Of a stretch of DNA of 64,000 nucleotides, positions 36,755-45,051 are shown in pieces. The notes under the pieces were generated by a model. The model was given only the letters and a program-made list of their open reading frames with translations. It was not told the origin of the DNA and did not search any database. Origin of the DNA: Alteromonas stellipolaris (lineage in GTDB: Bacteria > Pseudomonadota > Gammaproteobacteria > Enterobacterales > Alteromonadaceae); NCBI RefSeq assembly GCF_001562115.1, contig NZ_CP013926.1, positions 2,914,001 to 2,978,000 of the forward strand, read 5' to 3'. A program made the translations under genes and the position numbers. Numbering within the stretch: the stretch's first letter is position 1; every line of letters begins with the position of its first letter.

Positions 36755-37416
36755 TAGCTAACAACCTTTGTATTAACAGTGATTTTATCATGTAAGGTGG
36801 CTTCAATGGTGTCACCCGCAAGTAACGGCCCTACTCCTTTAGGGGTACCCGTTAGCACCACGTCACCCGCATCTAGGGTAAAGGTTTGGGACATATGCGC
36901 AATTAACGGCACTATTTTGTGCAGCATCATTGCGGTATGCCCAGACTGACGAACTTCACCGTTTATACTTAATGTAAAATGTAAATCTTGTAAGTCTGTG
37001 ATGCTATCTATTGGAACAAAGCCTGACACTGGAGAGCTTAAATCGAAAGACTTTGCCCGTTCCCAAGGTTGGCCTTGCGCCTTAAGCTCGCGCTGCACAT
37101 CACGCAAGGTTAAATCCAAACCAAGCCCTATACCCCAAATGGCCGCTAACACTTCATCTTCTGTAGCTTTGCATAACGCGTGTTTAAGCAATACAGCCAC
37201 TTCAAGCTCGTTATGGCATTCACCTTGATTGGCAGGAATAACCAGCGGTTTGGCCAAGTCACACAACGCCGCTTTGGGTTTTAAAAATAACAAAGGTGAC
37301 TCTGATACAACCGATTTCATTTCTTCGATATGATCAAGATAGTTACGACCAATACATGCCACTTTCCCTATCGGCAATGCGATGGGATTGCCCTGAAATT
37401 CTACATGTTGATACAT
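36754..37416 (-). CDS. ycgM: Fumarylacetoacetate hydrolase-family protein YcgM
   Basis: 220 residues, the short single-domain FAH type. The opening segment IGKVACIGRNYLDHIEEMKS, the metal-binding acidic residues in CHNELEVAVLL, and the glycine-rich end VVLTGTPKGVGPLLAGDTIE match the family (acylpyruvase/oxaloacetate decarboxylase-like enzymes). It probably cleaves or decarboxylates a small 2-keto acid; the natural substrate here is unknown. One-base overlap with ycgN after it and 1-bp gap to the transglycosylase gene before it. Confidence 0.9.
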   Translation of the reverse strand: MYQHVEFQGNPIALPIGKVACIGRNYLDHIEEMKSVVSESPLLFLKPKAALCDLAKPLVIPANQGECHNELEVAVLLKHALCKATEDEVLAAIWGIGLGLDLTLRDVQRELKAQGQPWERAKSFDLSSPVSGFVPIDSITDLQDLHFTLSINGEVRQSGHTAMMLHKIVPLIAHMSQTFTLDAGDVVLTGTPKGVGPLLAGDTIEATLHDKITVNTKVVS

Positions 37417-37417
37417 A

Positions 37418-38407
37418 TTAATACCCTCGTTTTATACGTTCTGAAAGGTAACCTACCGACACGCCGAAGTAACTTGAGCGGTTCCATTTCATCAAGGTAT
37501 GAAAGTTATTATAGACAAGGTAAACCCGCCCTTCACTGCCATCAGGCATAATAAGAGAAGCCGAAATATCAGCGTTTGGCAAATCGCTACCGTCGAAGCG
37601 TCTAACGCCTGCTTGCTGCCAATCGGCTAAGGGCTTATAAAGGCTTTTTGAAAGACCGAACGCTTTTATAGGCTGGGTTAAAGACACCTGCCTACCCCAC
37701 GTGCCGTTCTTATCCCACCCTTCTGATGATAGGTAGTTTGCAATAGAGGCAAATACATCGGCTTCGGTTTGCCATATATCTTTTCTACCATCACCATCAT
37801 AATCTACCGCGTAGTTTAAAAAGGAGATTGGCATAAATTGGCTTTGCCCCATGGCACCAGCCCAAGAACCTTTTAACGCATCAACGCTAGTATGGCCTTC
37901 ATGAAGAATAGTCAGCGCGGCAAAAAGGTTATCTTTAAACAGTTTTTCTCGGCGGCCTTCATACGCAAGTGAGGCCAAGGCAGACAGCACGCTGTAGTTA
38001 CCTTGAATACGTCCAAAATTTGATTCGTTACCCCATAGTGCAACAATAAATCGAGGTTGAACCTGATACTTCTGCCCTATCTCTTCAAGCAGCGGCTTGT
38101 GCTTGTTATACATTTCAACCGCTTGCTGAACTTTCCAGTCAGGCACACGACTAGCTAAGTAACTATCGAGTGTAATTTTCTTTTCGGGTTGGTTTTTATC
38201 AGACTTGATAACCGTTGGACGGAAACTAATATCGTTAAAGGCGTCGGTGAGAAATGATTCATTGAAGCCTTTCTGTTTGGCTTCGGCTTTTAACGCTGTT
38301 ACGTACTCAGCAAACCCTTGTGCTGTTTTTTCTTCGGCCTGAGCAAAAGCAATGCTTGCCACAAACCCCGCTACTGCAAGTAGCGATGCTGTTAACCGTT
38401 TAGCCAT
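37418..38407 (-). CDS. Lytic murein transglycosylase B-like (MltB family)
   Basis: 329 residues. The signal peptide ends near AFAQA (residue 24). No lipobox is present, so it should be soluble in the periplasm or be tethered otherwise. The catalytic Glu128 lies in LWGNESNFG, followed by GNYSVLSALASLAYEGRR, and later GSWAGAMGQSQFMPISFLNY and DYDGDGRKDIW, all hallmarks of the MltB/SLT_2 branch. It cuts peptidoglycan glycan strands with 1,6-anhydro-muramic acid formation. Situated between ycgL and ycgM with gaps of 2 and 1 bp. Confidence 0.92.
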   Translation of the reverse strand: MAKRLTASLLAVAGFVASIAFAQAEEKTAQGFAEYVTALKAEAKQKGFNESFLTDAFNDISFRPTVIKSDKNQPEKKITLDSYLASRVPDWKVQQAVEMYNKHKPLLEEIGQKYQVQPRFIVALWGNESNFGRIQGNYSVLSALASLAYEGRREKLFKDNLFAALTILHEGHTSVDALKGSWAGAMGQSQFMPISFLNYAVDYDGDGRKDIWQTEADVFASIANYLSSEGWDKNGTWGRQVSLTQPIKAFGLSKSLYKPLADWQQAGVRRFDGSDLPNADISASLIMPDGSEGRVYLVYNNFHTLMKWNRSSYFGVSVGYLSERIKRGY

Positions 38408-38409
38408 GC

Positions 38410-38709
38410 TTAAAACTTTTTATCTGGTGTGGCTTGTAAACCCAAAGACTTACGATGGGTCATCAGTAAATCATCTTCTTTAGGTGGCAACTGAAGATAA
38501 AAGCCTTTATCTTCAAGTTCAGCAACCAACTTTTGCTTATCCACCCCAGCCAGTTTCTCGTGCTTATCTAGCGACAATACTGTGACTAACTCTGGCTTGC
38601 CAAACTTGTCTTTAAGAATTTCTGGCACATCATCAAATTGGTCTTTATTAGGCACATACAAATACATGCCTAGGTGTTTTCGAGATTTATAAATTGCGCA
38701 CAACATCAT
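38410..38709 (-). CDS. ycgL: YcgL domain protein
   Basis: 99 residues. The start [20 protein letters not shown] and the centre [18 protein letters not shown] are distinctive of YcgL, a small soluble protein conserved in gammaproteobacteria whose function is not settled. A second ATG directly after the first may be the true start; either gives nearly the same protein. It follows rnd by 18 bp and precedes the transglycosylase gene by 2 bp. Confidence 0.92.
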   Translation of the reverse strand: MMLCAIYKSRKHLGMYLYVPNKDQFDDVPEILKDKFGKPELVTVLSLDKHEKLAGVDKQKLVAELEDKGFYLQLPPKEDDLLMTHRKSLGLQATPDKKF

Positions 38710-38727
38710 TTCGTAAACTCTTCAACG

Positions 38728-39885
38728 TTAGAGACTAGGTTTATTGCCTAGTAACTTTTCTAAATGGGGTTCGAATAGCGGCGCTCTCCAACCAGATAAT
38801 ACATCTGGCTTAAGGCCTAGCACTCGGGTTTCGTCACTGTCGAACCAGTACCATTTTAGCACTTGGTTCAATTGTTTTTTAGATGCAATAACTTCTGGCG
38901 ATACATCGTTTTCGCTGGCAATTTTATCGCTCACAGCTTTTAGCGCTGCTAACGTTTGTTTGTAGCTTGCAACGTCAATTAAACGACTGACTTTAGGTAA
39001 CCTAAGTGACTCAGAAGTGGCCGCATATTTATCTCGAGCTTCGCTTATTAATGTGATTATGGTCTCACCGTAGCGCCTGATCGATTGTGGGTTCACCCCA
39101 TGTAGTTGAGATAAGCCTGACTTGCTTGAAGGCATAAGACGTGCAGCTTCATAAAGATGTATTTCTTTAAATACAAAATTCAATGCCATGTCTTTCTTGC
39201 GCGCAGTAGCGAGTCGCCATGCGGCAAGCGCTTGTAGCACGGTAAGTTGCTCTTTTGATAAACGCCAGTTGTTTTTAATCTGCATATAAGCAAATTCTTC
39301 CGGCATTTGACTGCGCTTTTTATCGGCTAGTTGGGCTATCTCTTGGTATACCCAATCTAACTTGCCTGCTTCATTTATTTTTTCAACTAAATGTTCATAG
39401 CAAGGTAATAAATACAGTACATCGTTGGCCGCATAGCTAAGCTGCGCTTCTCTTAAAGGGCGAGCTATCCAGTCGGTTCGAGACTCGCCTTTATCTAGGC
39501 TTACATCGCACAATAACTCAACCAGCTTTGCGTAGCCTAGCGATGCGCCTAAGCCTAAAATACTGGCAGCAAATTGACTATCGAATACGGGTGTTGGCAC
39601 GGTGTTGAATGCGGTCAGAAAGGTCTCGAGATCTTCTGAGCATGAGTGCAGCACTTTTACCACACTGGTATTTTCCATTAAAGCAATAAATGGCGAGAGA
39701 TCATCAATCGCAAGCGGATCGATTAGCACTAACTGATGCCCGTCATACAACTGGATTAAACCAAGCTGCGGAGACAGGGTTCTAGTGCGAACAAATTCTG
39801 TGTCCAGCGCCACTGCTTTTTGTTGCTGGGCTAGGTTACAAACGCTATTAAGGTGTTCGAAAGTTGTTACTAATTCATATTGCAT
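38728..39885 (-). CDS. rnd: Ribonuclease D
   Basis: 3'-to-5' exoribonuclease acting in tRNA 3'-end maturation, 385 residues. The DEDD exonuclease domain begins with Asp28 and Glu30 in VALDTEFVRTRT, followed by VLHSCSEDLETF and the third motif with YAANDVLYLLPCYEHL. HRDC domains follow (LTVLQALAAWRLATARKKDM and LSQLHGVNPQSIRRYGE). Neighbours (ycgL after, fadD before) are as in other gammaproteobacteria. The fadD terminator lies just ahead of its start, so rnd probably has its own promoter or read-through. Confidence 0.95.
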   Translation of the reverse strand: MQYELVTTFEHLNSVCNLAQQQKAVALDTEFVRTRTLSPQLGLIQLYDGHQLVLIDPLAIDDLSPFIALMENTSVVKVLHSCSEDLETFLTAFNTVPTPVFDSQFAASILGLGASLGYAKLVELLCDVSLDKGESRTDWIARPLREAQLSYAANDVLYLLPCYEHLVEKINEAGKLDWVYQEIAQLADKKRSQMPEEFAYMQIKNNWRLSKEQLTVLQALAAWRLATARKKDMALNFVFKEIHLYEAARLMPSSKSGLSQLHGVNPQSIRRYGETIITLISEARDKYAATSESLRLPKVSRLIDVASYKQTLAALKAVSDKIASENDVSPEVIASKKQLNQVLKWYWFDSDETRVLGLKPDVLSGWRAPLFEPHLEKLLGNKPSL

Positions 39886-39888
39886 AAT

Positions 39889-39913
39889 AATAAAAAGCCG
39901 GCTTACGCCGGCT
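39889..39913 (-). terminator. Intrinsic terminator of fadD
   Basis: AGCCGGC (39896-39902) pairs with GCCGGCT (39907-39913) around TTAC. On the minus strand the stem is followed by TTTTTATTATTA. It sits 28 bp after the fadD stop and almost touches the rnd start. Confidence 0.85.
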
Positions 39914-39941
39914 CTACATGTTTCCTAATTCACTTACCGAA

Positions 39942-41594
39942 TTAATCTCGTAGTTCCCGACGCAGAATTTTACCTACATTGGTTTTAGGTAGATCTTCTT
40001 TGAAGACTACCTGCTTAGGCACTTTATAGCCCGTTAAGTGTTCTCTACAGTGCGCAATGACCGCTTCAGCAGTTAGCGAGTCGTTGTTGCGAACAACAAA
40101 TAACTTCACCACTTCACCACTGGCTTCATTTGGCACACCAACAGCTGCTGATTCAACAATGTTGTCATGCATCGCAGCCACTTCTTCAATTTCGTTTGGA
40201 AACACATTGAATCCAGAGACGAGGATCATATCCTTTTTACGGTCAACAATATAGAAATAACCTTCATCGTCTACCGTGGCGATGTCTCCGGTGGCAAGCC
40301 AATCATCTTTAAGAATTTCGTCAGTGGCTTCTGGGCGATTTAAATACCCTTTCATCACTTGCGGGCCTTTCACCCAAAGCTCACCTGGCTCACCTTTTTC
40401 TACCTCGTTACCATCATCATCAAGAAGTTTGATGTCGGTAGAAGGTACTGGCATACCAATGGCGCCTTTGTACGCGTCAATTTGTGGTGGGTTTACTGTT
40501 ACAACAGGCGAGCATTCCGTAAGGCCATAACCTTCAAGAAGTACAGTACCGGTAACCTTTTCCCACTTTTCAGCAACAGGGCGTTGAACAGCCATGCCGC
40601 CGCCTAAGCCAAACTTAAAGTTTTTAAAATCAAGCTCGCTAAACCCTGGTGTGTTTAACAAGCCGTTAAACAAAGTATTTACACCCGGAAGAATAGTAAA
40701 AGGGTATTTGCTCAATTCGTTTACAAACCCTGGCATATCACGAGGGTTAGTAATCAGTAAGTTTTGGCAACCGTATTTAAGGAACATCAAGCAGTTCGCA
40801 AGCAATGCGAATATATGGTAAAGCGGCAACGCGGTTACCACGAAGTCTTCGCCTTCATCTATTACGGTTTCTAAAATGCCAGAAACTTGCTCAAGATTCG
40901 CAATCATATTGCGATGTGTCAGCATGGCGCCTTTAGATACACCCGTGGTGCCACCGGTGTACTGCAAGAAAGCCAGTTCATCGTTGGTTAAATCTGGACG
41001 GGTATAGGTTAACGATTGCCCTTGCTTTATAGCGCTTGTGAAAGATGTAGTCGCTGCCAAATTAAAAGCCGGCACCATTTTTTTCACATACTTAACTACC
41101 GCATTCACTACCCAACGTTTTGGTACAGGCAGCATATCGCCTAGCGAAGTAAGAAACACTTCTTGAATGTTTGTTTCACTGATCACTTCTTCAAGTGTGC
41201 ACGCAAAGTTTTCAACAATAACAATTGCCTTAGCATTCGCATCATTTAACTGATGCTTTAACTCTCTTGCGGTGTACAGCGGGTTTACGTTAACCACAAC
41301 CATACCAGCACGAAGTACACCAAACATGGCTACAGGGTACTGAAGCAAGTTCGGCATCATGATTGCCACGGCATCACCGCGCTTTAACCCGCTATTTTGT
41401 AGGTAGGCAGCATATTGTGCAGATAACTTGTCGAGTTCGCCAAAGGTCATCGACTGACCCATGTTGATAAACGCAACTTTGTCTTTAAACTTTTTTACTG
41501 ATTGTTCGAATATATCGACAACAGATGCGTAACGATCTGCATCAATTTCTGCAGATACACGAGGGTCGTAAAACTTGAGCCAGGTTTTTTCCAC
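39942..41594 (-). CDS. fadD: Long-chain fatty acid-CoA ligase FadD
   Basis: Inner-membrane-associated acyl-CoA synthetase that activates imported long-chain fatty acids. The start is taken at GTG 41594 because AAGGAGG lies five bases before it, inside a frame that otherwise extends to 41609. The resulting [11 protein letters not shown] aligns with the N-terminus of E. coli FadD. 550 residues. The ATP/AMP motif is [18 protein letters not shown] near 210-227, the second motif [10 protein letters not shown], then [20 protein letters not shown] and the C-terminal catalytic Lys region [14 protein letters not shown]. It should be repressed by FadR; a possible site is at 41655-41671. Confidence 0.95.
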   Translation of the reverse strand: MEKTWLKFYDPRVSAEIDADRYASVVDIFEQSVKKFKDKVAFINMGQSMTFGELDKLSAQYAAYLQNSGLKRGDAVAIMMPNLLQYPVAMFGVLRAGMVVVNVNPLYTARELKHQLNDANAKAIVIVENFACTLEEVISETNIQEVFLTSLGDMLPVPKRWVVNAVVKYVKKMVPAFNLAATTSFTSAIKQGQSLTYTRPDLTNDELAFLQYTGGTTGVSKGAMLTHRNMIANLEQVSGILETVIDEGEDFVVTALPLYHIFALLANCLMFLKYGCQNLLITNPRDMPGFVNELSKYPFTILPGVNTLFNGLLNTPGFSELDFKNFKFGLGGGMAVQRPVAEKWEKVTGTVLLEGYGLTECSPVVTVNPPQIDAYKGAIGMPVPSTDIKLLDDDGNEVEKGEPGELWVKGPQVMKGYLNRPEATDEILKDDWLATGDIATVDDEGYFYIVDRKKDMILVSGFNVFPNEIEEVAAMHDNIVESAAVGVPNEASGEVVKLFVVRNNDSLTAEAVIAHCREHLTGYKVPKQVVFKEDLPKTNVGKILRRELRD

Positions 41595-41654
41595 CAAAAC
41601 CTCCTTCACTTATTTTTAACACAAAGGCGCGTGAAGTATCACGCGCGTTTGAGC

Positions 41655-41671
41655 AACTGGTCTAATAACTT
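41655..41671 (+). promoter_or_regulatory. Possible FadR operator upstream of fadD
   Basis: AACTGGTCTAATAACTT agrees well in its first half with a FadR consensus as I recall it (AACTGGTC-N-GAC-N-TGTT) and less well in the second half. It lies 61-77 bp upstream of the chosen fadD start codon, in a region with AT-rich promoter-like sequence. Confidence 0.5.
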
Positions 41672-41713
41672 GCGAATAGTATAGGAAGTGTAAAAAAAAA
41701 TAAACTATGCAGT

Positions 41714-42553
41714 TTACATTTGCTCAACAAACTGACGGATTAACATGCCAACTTCATCAGTTTTTTCCATGTGAATATGATGGCCGCCTGTTAATTGCTC
41801 AAACCGAGCATTTTTAAACCAGGATTGCCTTTTGTCATAAACACTGTCCAGGGTTTTAAAGCTGCTTGACGCACCTACAAAAAGTATAGGACAAACTATC
41901 GCACTCATAATGTTTTCTGCCTGTTCTTCGGTTAATCGAAGGACAGATTTGGTGCGAAGACGCGGGTCGCTCGACCAAAAGCAATGGCCACCGGCATCTT
42001 GCGTAAGATTCCTTTCTAGAATTGCGCGCGCATGATCAGCTGGAATATCAGAGACCTTACAGCGGGCTTTCACCGCATCATCTAAATTAACCAAGGTTAA
42101 CTTATTGCGCTGTTTTTTCTTCCTACTAAGAATGGCTTCCCGCATCTGCGCTTGGCTAGTATCCGCCTCTAGCGTTAACGGGCCACACGCATCAAGGCTG
42201 ATCACCCCCCTCACTTTTTCAGGGAATAACCCAGCATACAATGACGCTAAAATACCCCCCATAGAATGCCCTAACAGTATAACCTGTTCCCACTCTTGAT
42301 CTTCTATCAACGCATGCAAGTCTTGTAAGTAATCGGCTTGATTATAGTGCATGCCTATCGGTCGATGGGATGAACGACCATGGCCAGCAAGATCAAGGGC
42401 GATAAAGCGTTGAGATTGCAGATATGGGGCCAGTAACCGTAGGCTTTCTGCGTTATCTAAATAACCATGTAGCCCTATCACTACGGTGCCAGCGCCTTGG
42501 TTTTCTAGTGCGGCTAAGTGTAAATTTCCTGCTGTAAATTCAATTTCTATCAT
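41714..42553 (-). CDS. Alpha/beta hydrolase
   Basis: 279 residues, single-domain alpha/beta hydrolase, cytoplasmic. The oxyanion strand is VVIGLHGYLDNAESL near residue 25, the nucleophile elbow LLGHSMGGILASLYAG with Ser near 96, an acid is expected before SVYDKRQSW, and the catalytic His is in TGGHHIHMEKTDE. It resembles MhpC/esterase-type proteins; the substrate is unknown. Located upstream of fadD on the same strand, separated by about 100 bp containing the fadD promoter. Confidence 0.85.
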   Translation of the reverse strand: MIEIEFTAGNLHLAALENQGAGTVVIGLHGYLDNAESLRLLAPYLQSQRFIALDLAGHGRSSHRPIGMHYNQADYLQDLHALIEDQEWEQVILLGHSMGGILASLYAGLFPEKVRGVISLDACGPLTLEADTSQAQMREAILSRKKKQRNKLTLVNLDDAVKARCKVSDIPADHARAILERNLTQDAGGHCFWSSDPRLRTKSVLRLTEEQAENIMSAIVCPILFVGASSSFKTLDSVYDKRQSWFKNARFEQLTGGHHIHMEKTDEVGMLIRQFVEQM

Positions 42554-42615
42554 GTTGCTCCCTCACACAATACGGCGGCAATTATTTGCCCATAAAGAAC
42601 CAAATGCTGCCAGAT

Positions 42616-42648
42616 AAAAAAATAGGGAGGCAAAATCTTGCCTCCCTA
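42616..42648 (-). terminator. Intrinsic terminator of slp
   Basis: TAGGGAGGCAA (42623-42633) pairs with TTGCCTCCCTA (42638-42648), an 11-bp perfect stem with a 4-nt loop, followed on the minus strand by seven T residues. It ends the slp transcript before the hydrolase gene. Confidence 0.9.
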
Positions 42649-42710
42649 GTAAATACATATTTTTATTTAAATACGATTATCTTTACGAACATTTTCATCT
42701 GGTAGCGTAC

Positions 42711-43361
42711 TTATTTCGCTTTATCCTTGCGCAATTTATCATTCGGACTTGAAATAGTATTAACGTTCGACCTATTTTTTGAAGGTTTAGGGCTAGACGG
42801 AGAATTATCGTAGCGTGTTACCCGCACTCTTCTGTAGCTTGGGTAGCCCCAAGGTCTATGTCGCATAAACGGTGAATACCAACCTGTACCATAATCAAAA
42901 TAGTACATGTTCACGTCGTAAACCTCTTGTTTACGCCACATGTGGTAGTCGTCAGCTAATATTGTAGGGTACATGTAGGGTTGTTCACCTACCATGCCCG
43001 ATGTGGGTGGTACTAATTTTCCTACAAAGGTGGCAGAACGACCTTCTTCAAAAACAATAGGATCGACAAAGCCGTCTATTTGCACTTTAAAGCGCCCGAT
43101 GGTTTCGCCACCACTATTAGGCTTTCCGTAATTATTTAGTGGAAAATGAACAAGTTCGATGAACGTTTTGTTTGGCTTATTTTCAACCCCAACAATAACT
43201 CCGCCCCACCGAGCCATTTTACCTTGTGCATTAGCACCCGAAGTAACGGCTTTGGAATAAGAAACTAGCTCAGTACCTTTAGGCACTTCTACGCTTTCTG
43301 GCACAATCGCGCAACCTGCGAAAAGTACCACACTTACTATCACTAACATTCTAACCAGCAT
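42711..43361 (-). CDS. slp: Slp-family outer-membrane lipoprotein
   Basis: 216 residues from ATG 43361, which has AGGAGG four bases ahead. The frame is open 47 codons further but without such a site, and the lipoprotein signal begins here. MLVRMLVIVSVVLFAGCAIV is the signal with Cys17 as the lipid anchor. The mature part has the Slp signature GKMARWGGVIVGVENKPNKT and GRFKVQIDGFVDPIVFEEGR. Slp proteins are starvation- and acid-related outer-membrane lipoproteins in enterics; the exact role is unclear. The tail is rich in Arg, Pro and Tyr, unlike E. coli Slp. Confidence 0.88.
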   Translation of the reverse strand: MLVRMLVIVSVVLFAGCAIVPESVEVPKGTELVSYSKAVTSGANAQGKMARWGGVIVGVENKPNKTFIELVHFPLNNYGKPNSGGETIGRFKVQIDGFVDPIVFEEGRSATFVGKLVPPTSGMVGEQPYMYPTILADDYHMWRKQEVYDVNMYYFDYGTGWYSPFMRHRPWGYPSYRRVRVTRYDNSPSSPKPSKNRSNVNTISSPNDKLRKDKAK

Positions 43362-43766
43362 GAAGCCTCCTTTTGGCCGCTTAAGCACTTTTAACTTGGA
43401 GCTGATACTAAGCGCCGAGAAAATATATAGTACTACAAATAGTAATGAATCAAACCATATTGCGCTGAGTAACGGTGTAACACTGTTAACCCGCTCATTC
43501 ACCAGAAATAATCATTAAAAGTGATATTACTAGCGGGATACTTTGCCCTAAAAGTTAGCATTGATACTTAATAAATGCCATAAAGAACATTGATTTAAAC
43601 GATTGTTAATCTTTAGACGGGTTTTTCGGCAAAAAGTTTAGTTGGGATTAATAACACGTGATTGGAAGGCGCGTAATTTACGCATTATGGTACAGATTTC
43701 TCTGCTTATATCAGGCGATATACAACGCAAAGATAACACTAACGACACGCTAAATTAGTGTAAGCG
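43362..43766. other. Gene-free stretch upstream of slp
   Basis: It holds the slp ribosome-binding site and an open extension of the slp frame that reads as a hydrophobic peptide but lacks a ribosome-binding site. AT-rich sequence further right may contain the slp promoter. I see no RNA gene or clear repeat here. Confidence 0.4.
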
Positions 43767-44069
43767 TTAGGCGTAAATATCTACACCAAACATGCTTTGT
43801 ACCGACTCACGCTCTTGCTGTTTTTCGAAACTGGTATACGACGCAATAGCCTGCTGAGAATAACCCGCACTATCTTCACGTACGAAACGTTGATAAGCCT
43901 GTGCATTGTCGGTGCCCTGAGCGTCTGGAGCCACCACAATATGATTATTCTGCTGCTTACCTTCACCATTGCCTTGCTGCTGCGCATCTTTATTAACTTT
44001 AGCAACGCGCCCTTGTGAGGGCTCTGATTGATGCGATGAAGGTATCGAAAAATTGTTAGTTATATGCAT
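43767..44069 (-). CDS. Small hydrophilic protein of unknown function
   Basis: 100 residues, Gln/Asn/Ser-rich, without membrane segment or signal peptide. After a disordered N-terminal half (HQSEPSQGRVAKVNKDAQQQ), the C-terminal part QAYQRFVREDSAGYSQQAIA SYTSFEKQQERESVQSMFGV looks conserved and helical. The closing FGVD-I-YA motif is typical of short proteins found near flagellar or biofilm genes, but no such gene is near, so no function is proposed. It stands alone, with about 250 bp on either side. Confidence 0.55.
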   Translation of the reverse strand: MHITNNFSIPSSHQSEPSQGRVAKVNKDAQQQGNGEGKQQNNHIVVAPDAQGTDNAQAYQRFVREDSAGYSQQAIASYTSFEKQQERESVQSMFGVDIYA

Positions 44070-44319
44070 ACCAAAAACGTGTCAGTCTTTTAAATGAAAT
44101 CAAATAAGTAAATACGTGATGAGATGACTAAAACAAATATTAAGTCGTAAAAGTCATCCCCTGAACGATACACCGTTCTATTTAATAATATCATCTGCAA
44201 GAATTGCAAGAATCGCGCCCATATACCACAACGCTTGCCTGATCATTCGAGAAACGCACTTGAGTTATTGCTTTACATGTAATGTGTTGCGGTTAATGGC
44301 AGAAAGGCGACTTCCCCCG

Positions 44320-45048
44320 TTATTCGCGGCCCGGTAACTTTTTCCACGTCACTTTGTCGCGTAGATAAACAGGTTTTACATCACTAGCCACTTGTACGTC
44401 ACCTTTATTAGCAAGTTGCTCAGCAAGAGGCAGCATGTAAACCGCATCAGGAAATTGAATAGATACCTCATGATCTATAGGTAGCAATGCCTCAAGTGGC
44501 GGATAAGCCTGCCAGCCGGTACCGACAGGCTCAAACCCATCAATAGCGTCACCTTGGTTAGCAGCAATGGTGTCTTTAATAAGCTCTACCGCGATTTCAG
44601 GAGGACACACTTGCTCTGCAACCACTTCTTTTAATGAACCATTTTCAGATTTGTAGATGGCAAAATAAACCTCGCCCATGCGGGCATCGGTAGCACACAC
44701 AACCCACACAACCTGCTTGGTTGTAGTTTGCTCAGTGGCTAGCGCTTGTTGCGCCATAGCCGCAAGCGTGCTTACACCTGCGACTTTTAAGCCACTACCC
44801 AGTGACAAACCTTGAACCATGCCGGTAGCAATACGCACGCCGGTAAAGCTCCCCGGGCCTCGGCCAAATGCCAATAGGTCTAAATCGGCCAGCACTAGGC
44901 CTGCATCTTTTAACACTTCATCCAACATAGGCAGTAAACGCTGGCTATGTTGCTGTGGACAAATTTCAAATCGTGAAACCACCTCGCTGTTAGTATTAAG
45001 TGCTACTGAACAGGCTTCTGTTGCCGTATCTATGGCTAAAACTTTCAT
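44320..45048 (-). CDS. tsaB: tRNA threonylcarbamoyladenosine biosynthesis protein TsaB
   Basis: 242 residues. The ASKHA-fold start MKVLAIDTATEACSVALNTN and FGRGPGSFTGVRIATGMVQG are characteristic of TsaB (YeaZ), the partner that, with TsaD and TsaE, makes the t6A modification at tRNA position 37. TsaB lacks the metal-binding His of TsaD, as here. The gene follows the helicase gene yoaA by 3 bp on the same strand, an order seen widely in gammaproteobacteria. Confidence 0.95.
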   Translation of the reverse strand: MKVLAIDTATEACSVALNTNSEVVSRFEICPQQHSQRLLPMLDEVLKDAGLVLADLDLLAFGRGPGSFTGVRIATGMVQGLSLGSGLKVAGVSTLAAMAQQALATEQTTTKQVVWVVCATDARMGEVYFAIYKSENGSLKEVVAEQVCPPEIAVELIKDTIAANQGDAIDGFEPVGTGWQAYPPLEALLPIDHEVSIQFPDAVYMLPLAEQLANKGDVQVASDVKPVYLRDKVTWKKLPGRE

Positions 45049-45051
45049 TCT

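Noticed and set aside
43362..43502. N-terminal extension of the slp frame
   Set aside because: AGGAGG sits right before ATG 43361 and the lipoprotein signal starts there; the upstream extension has no ribosome-binding site.
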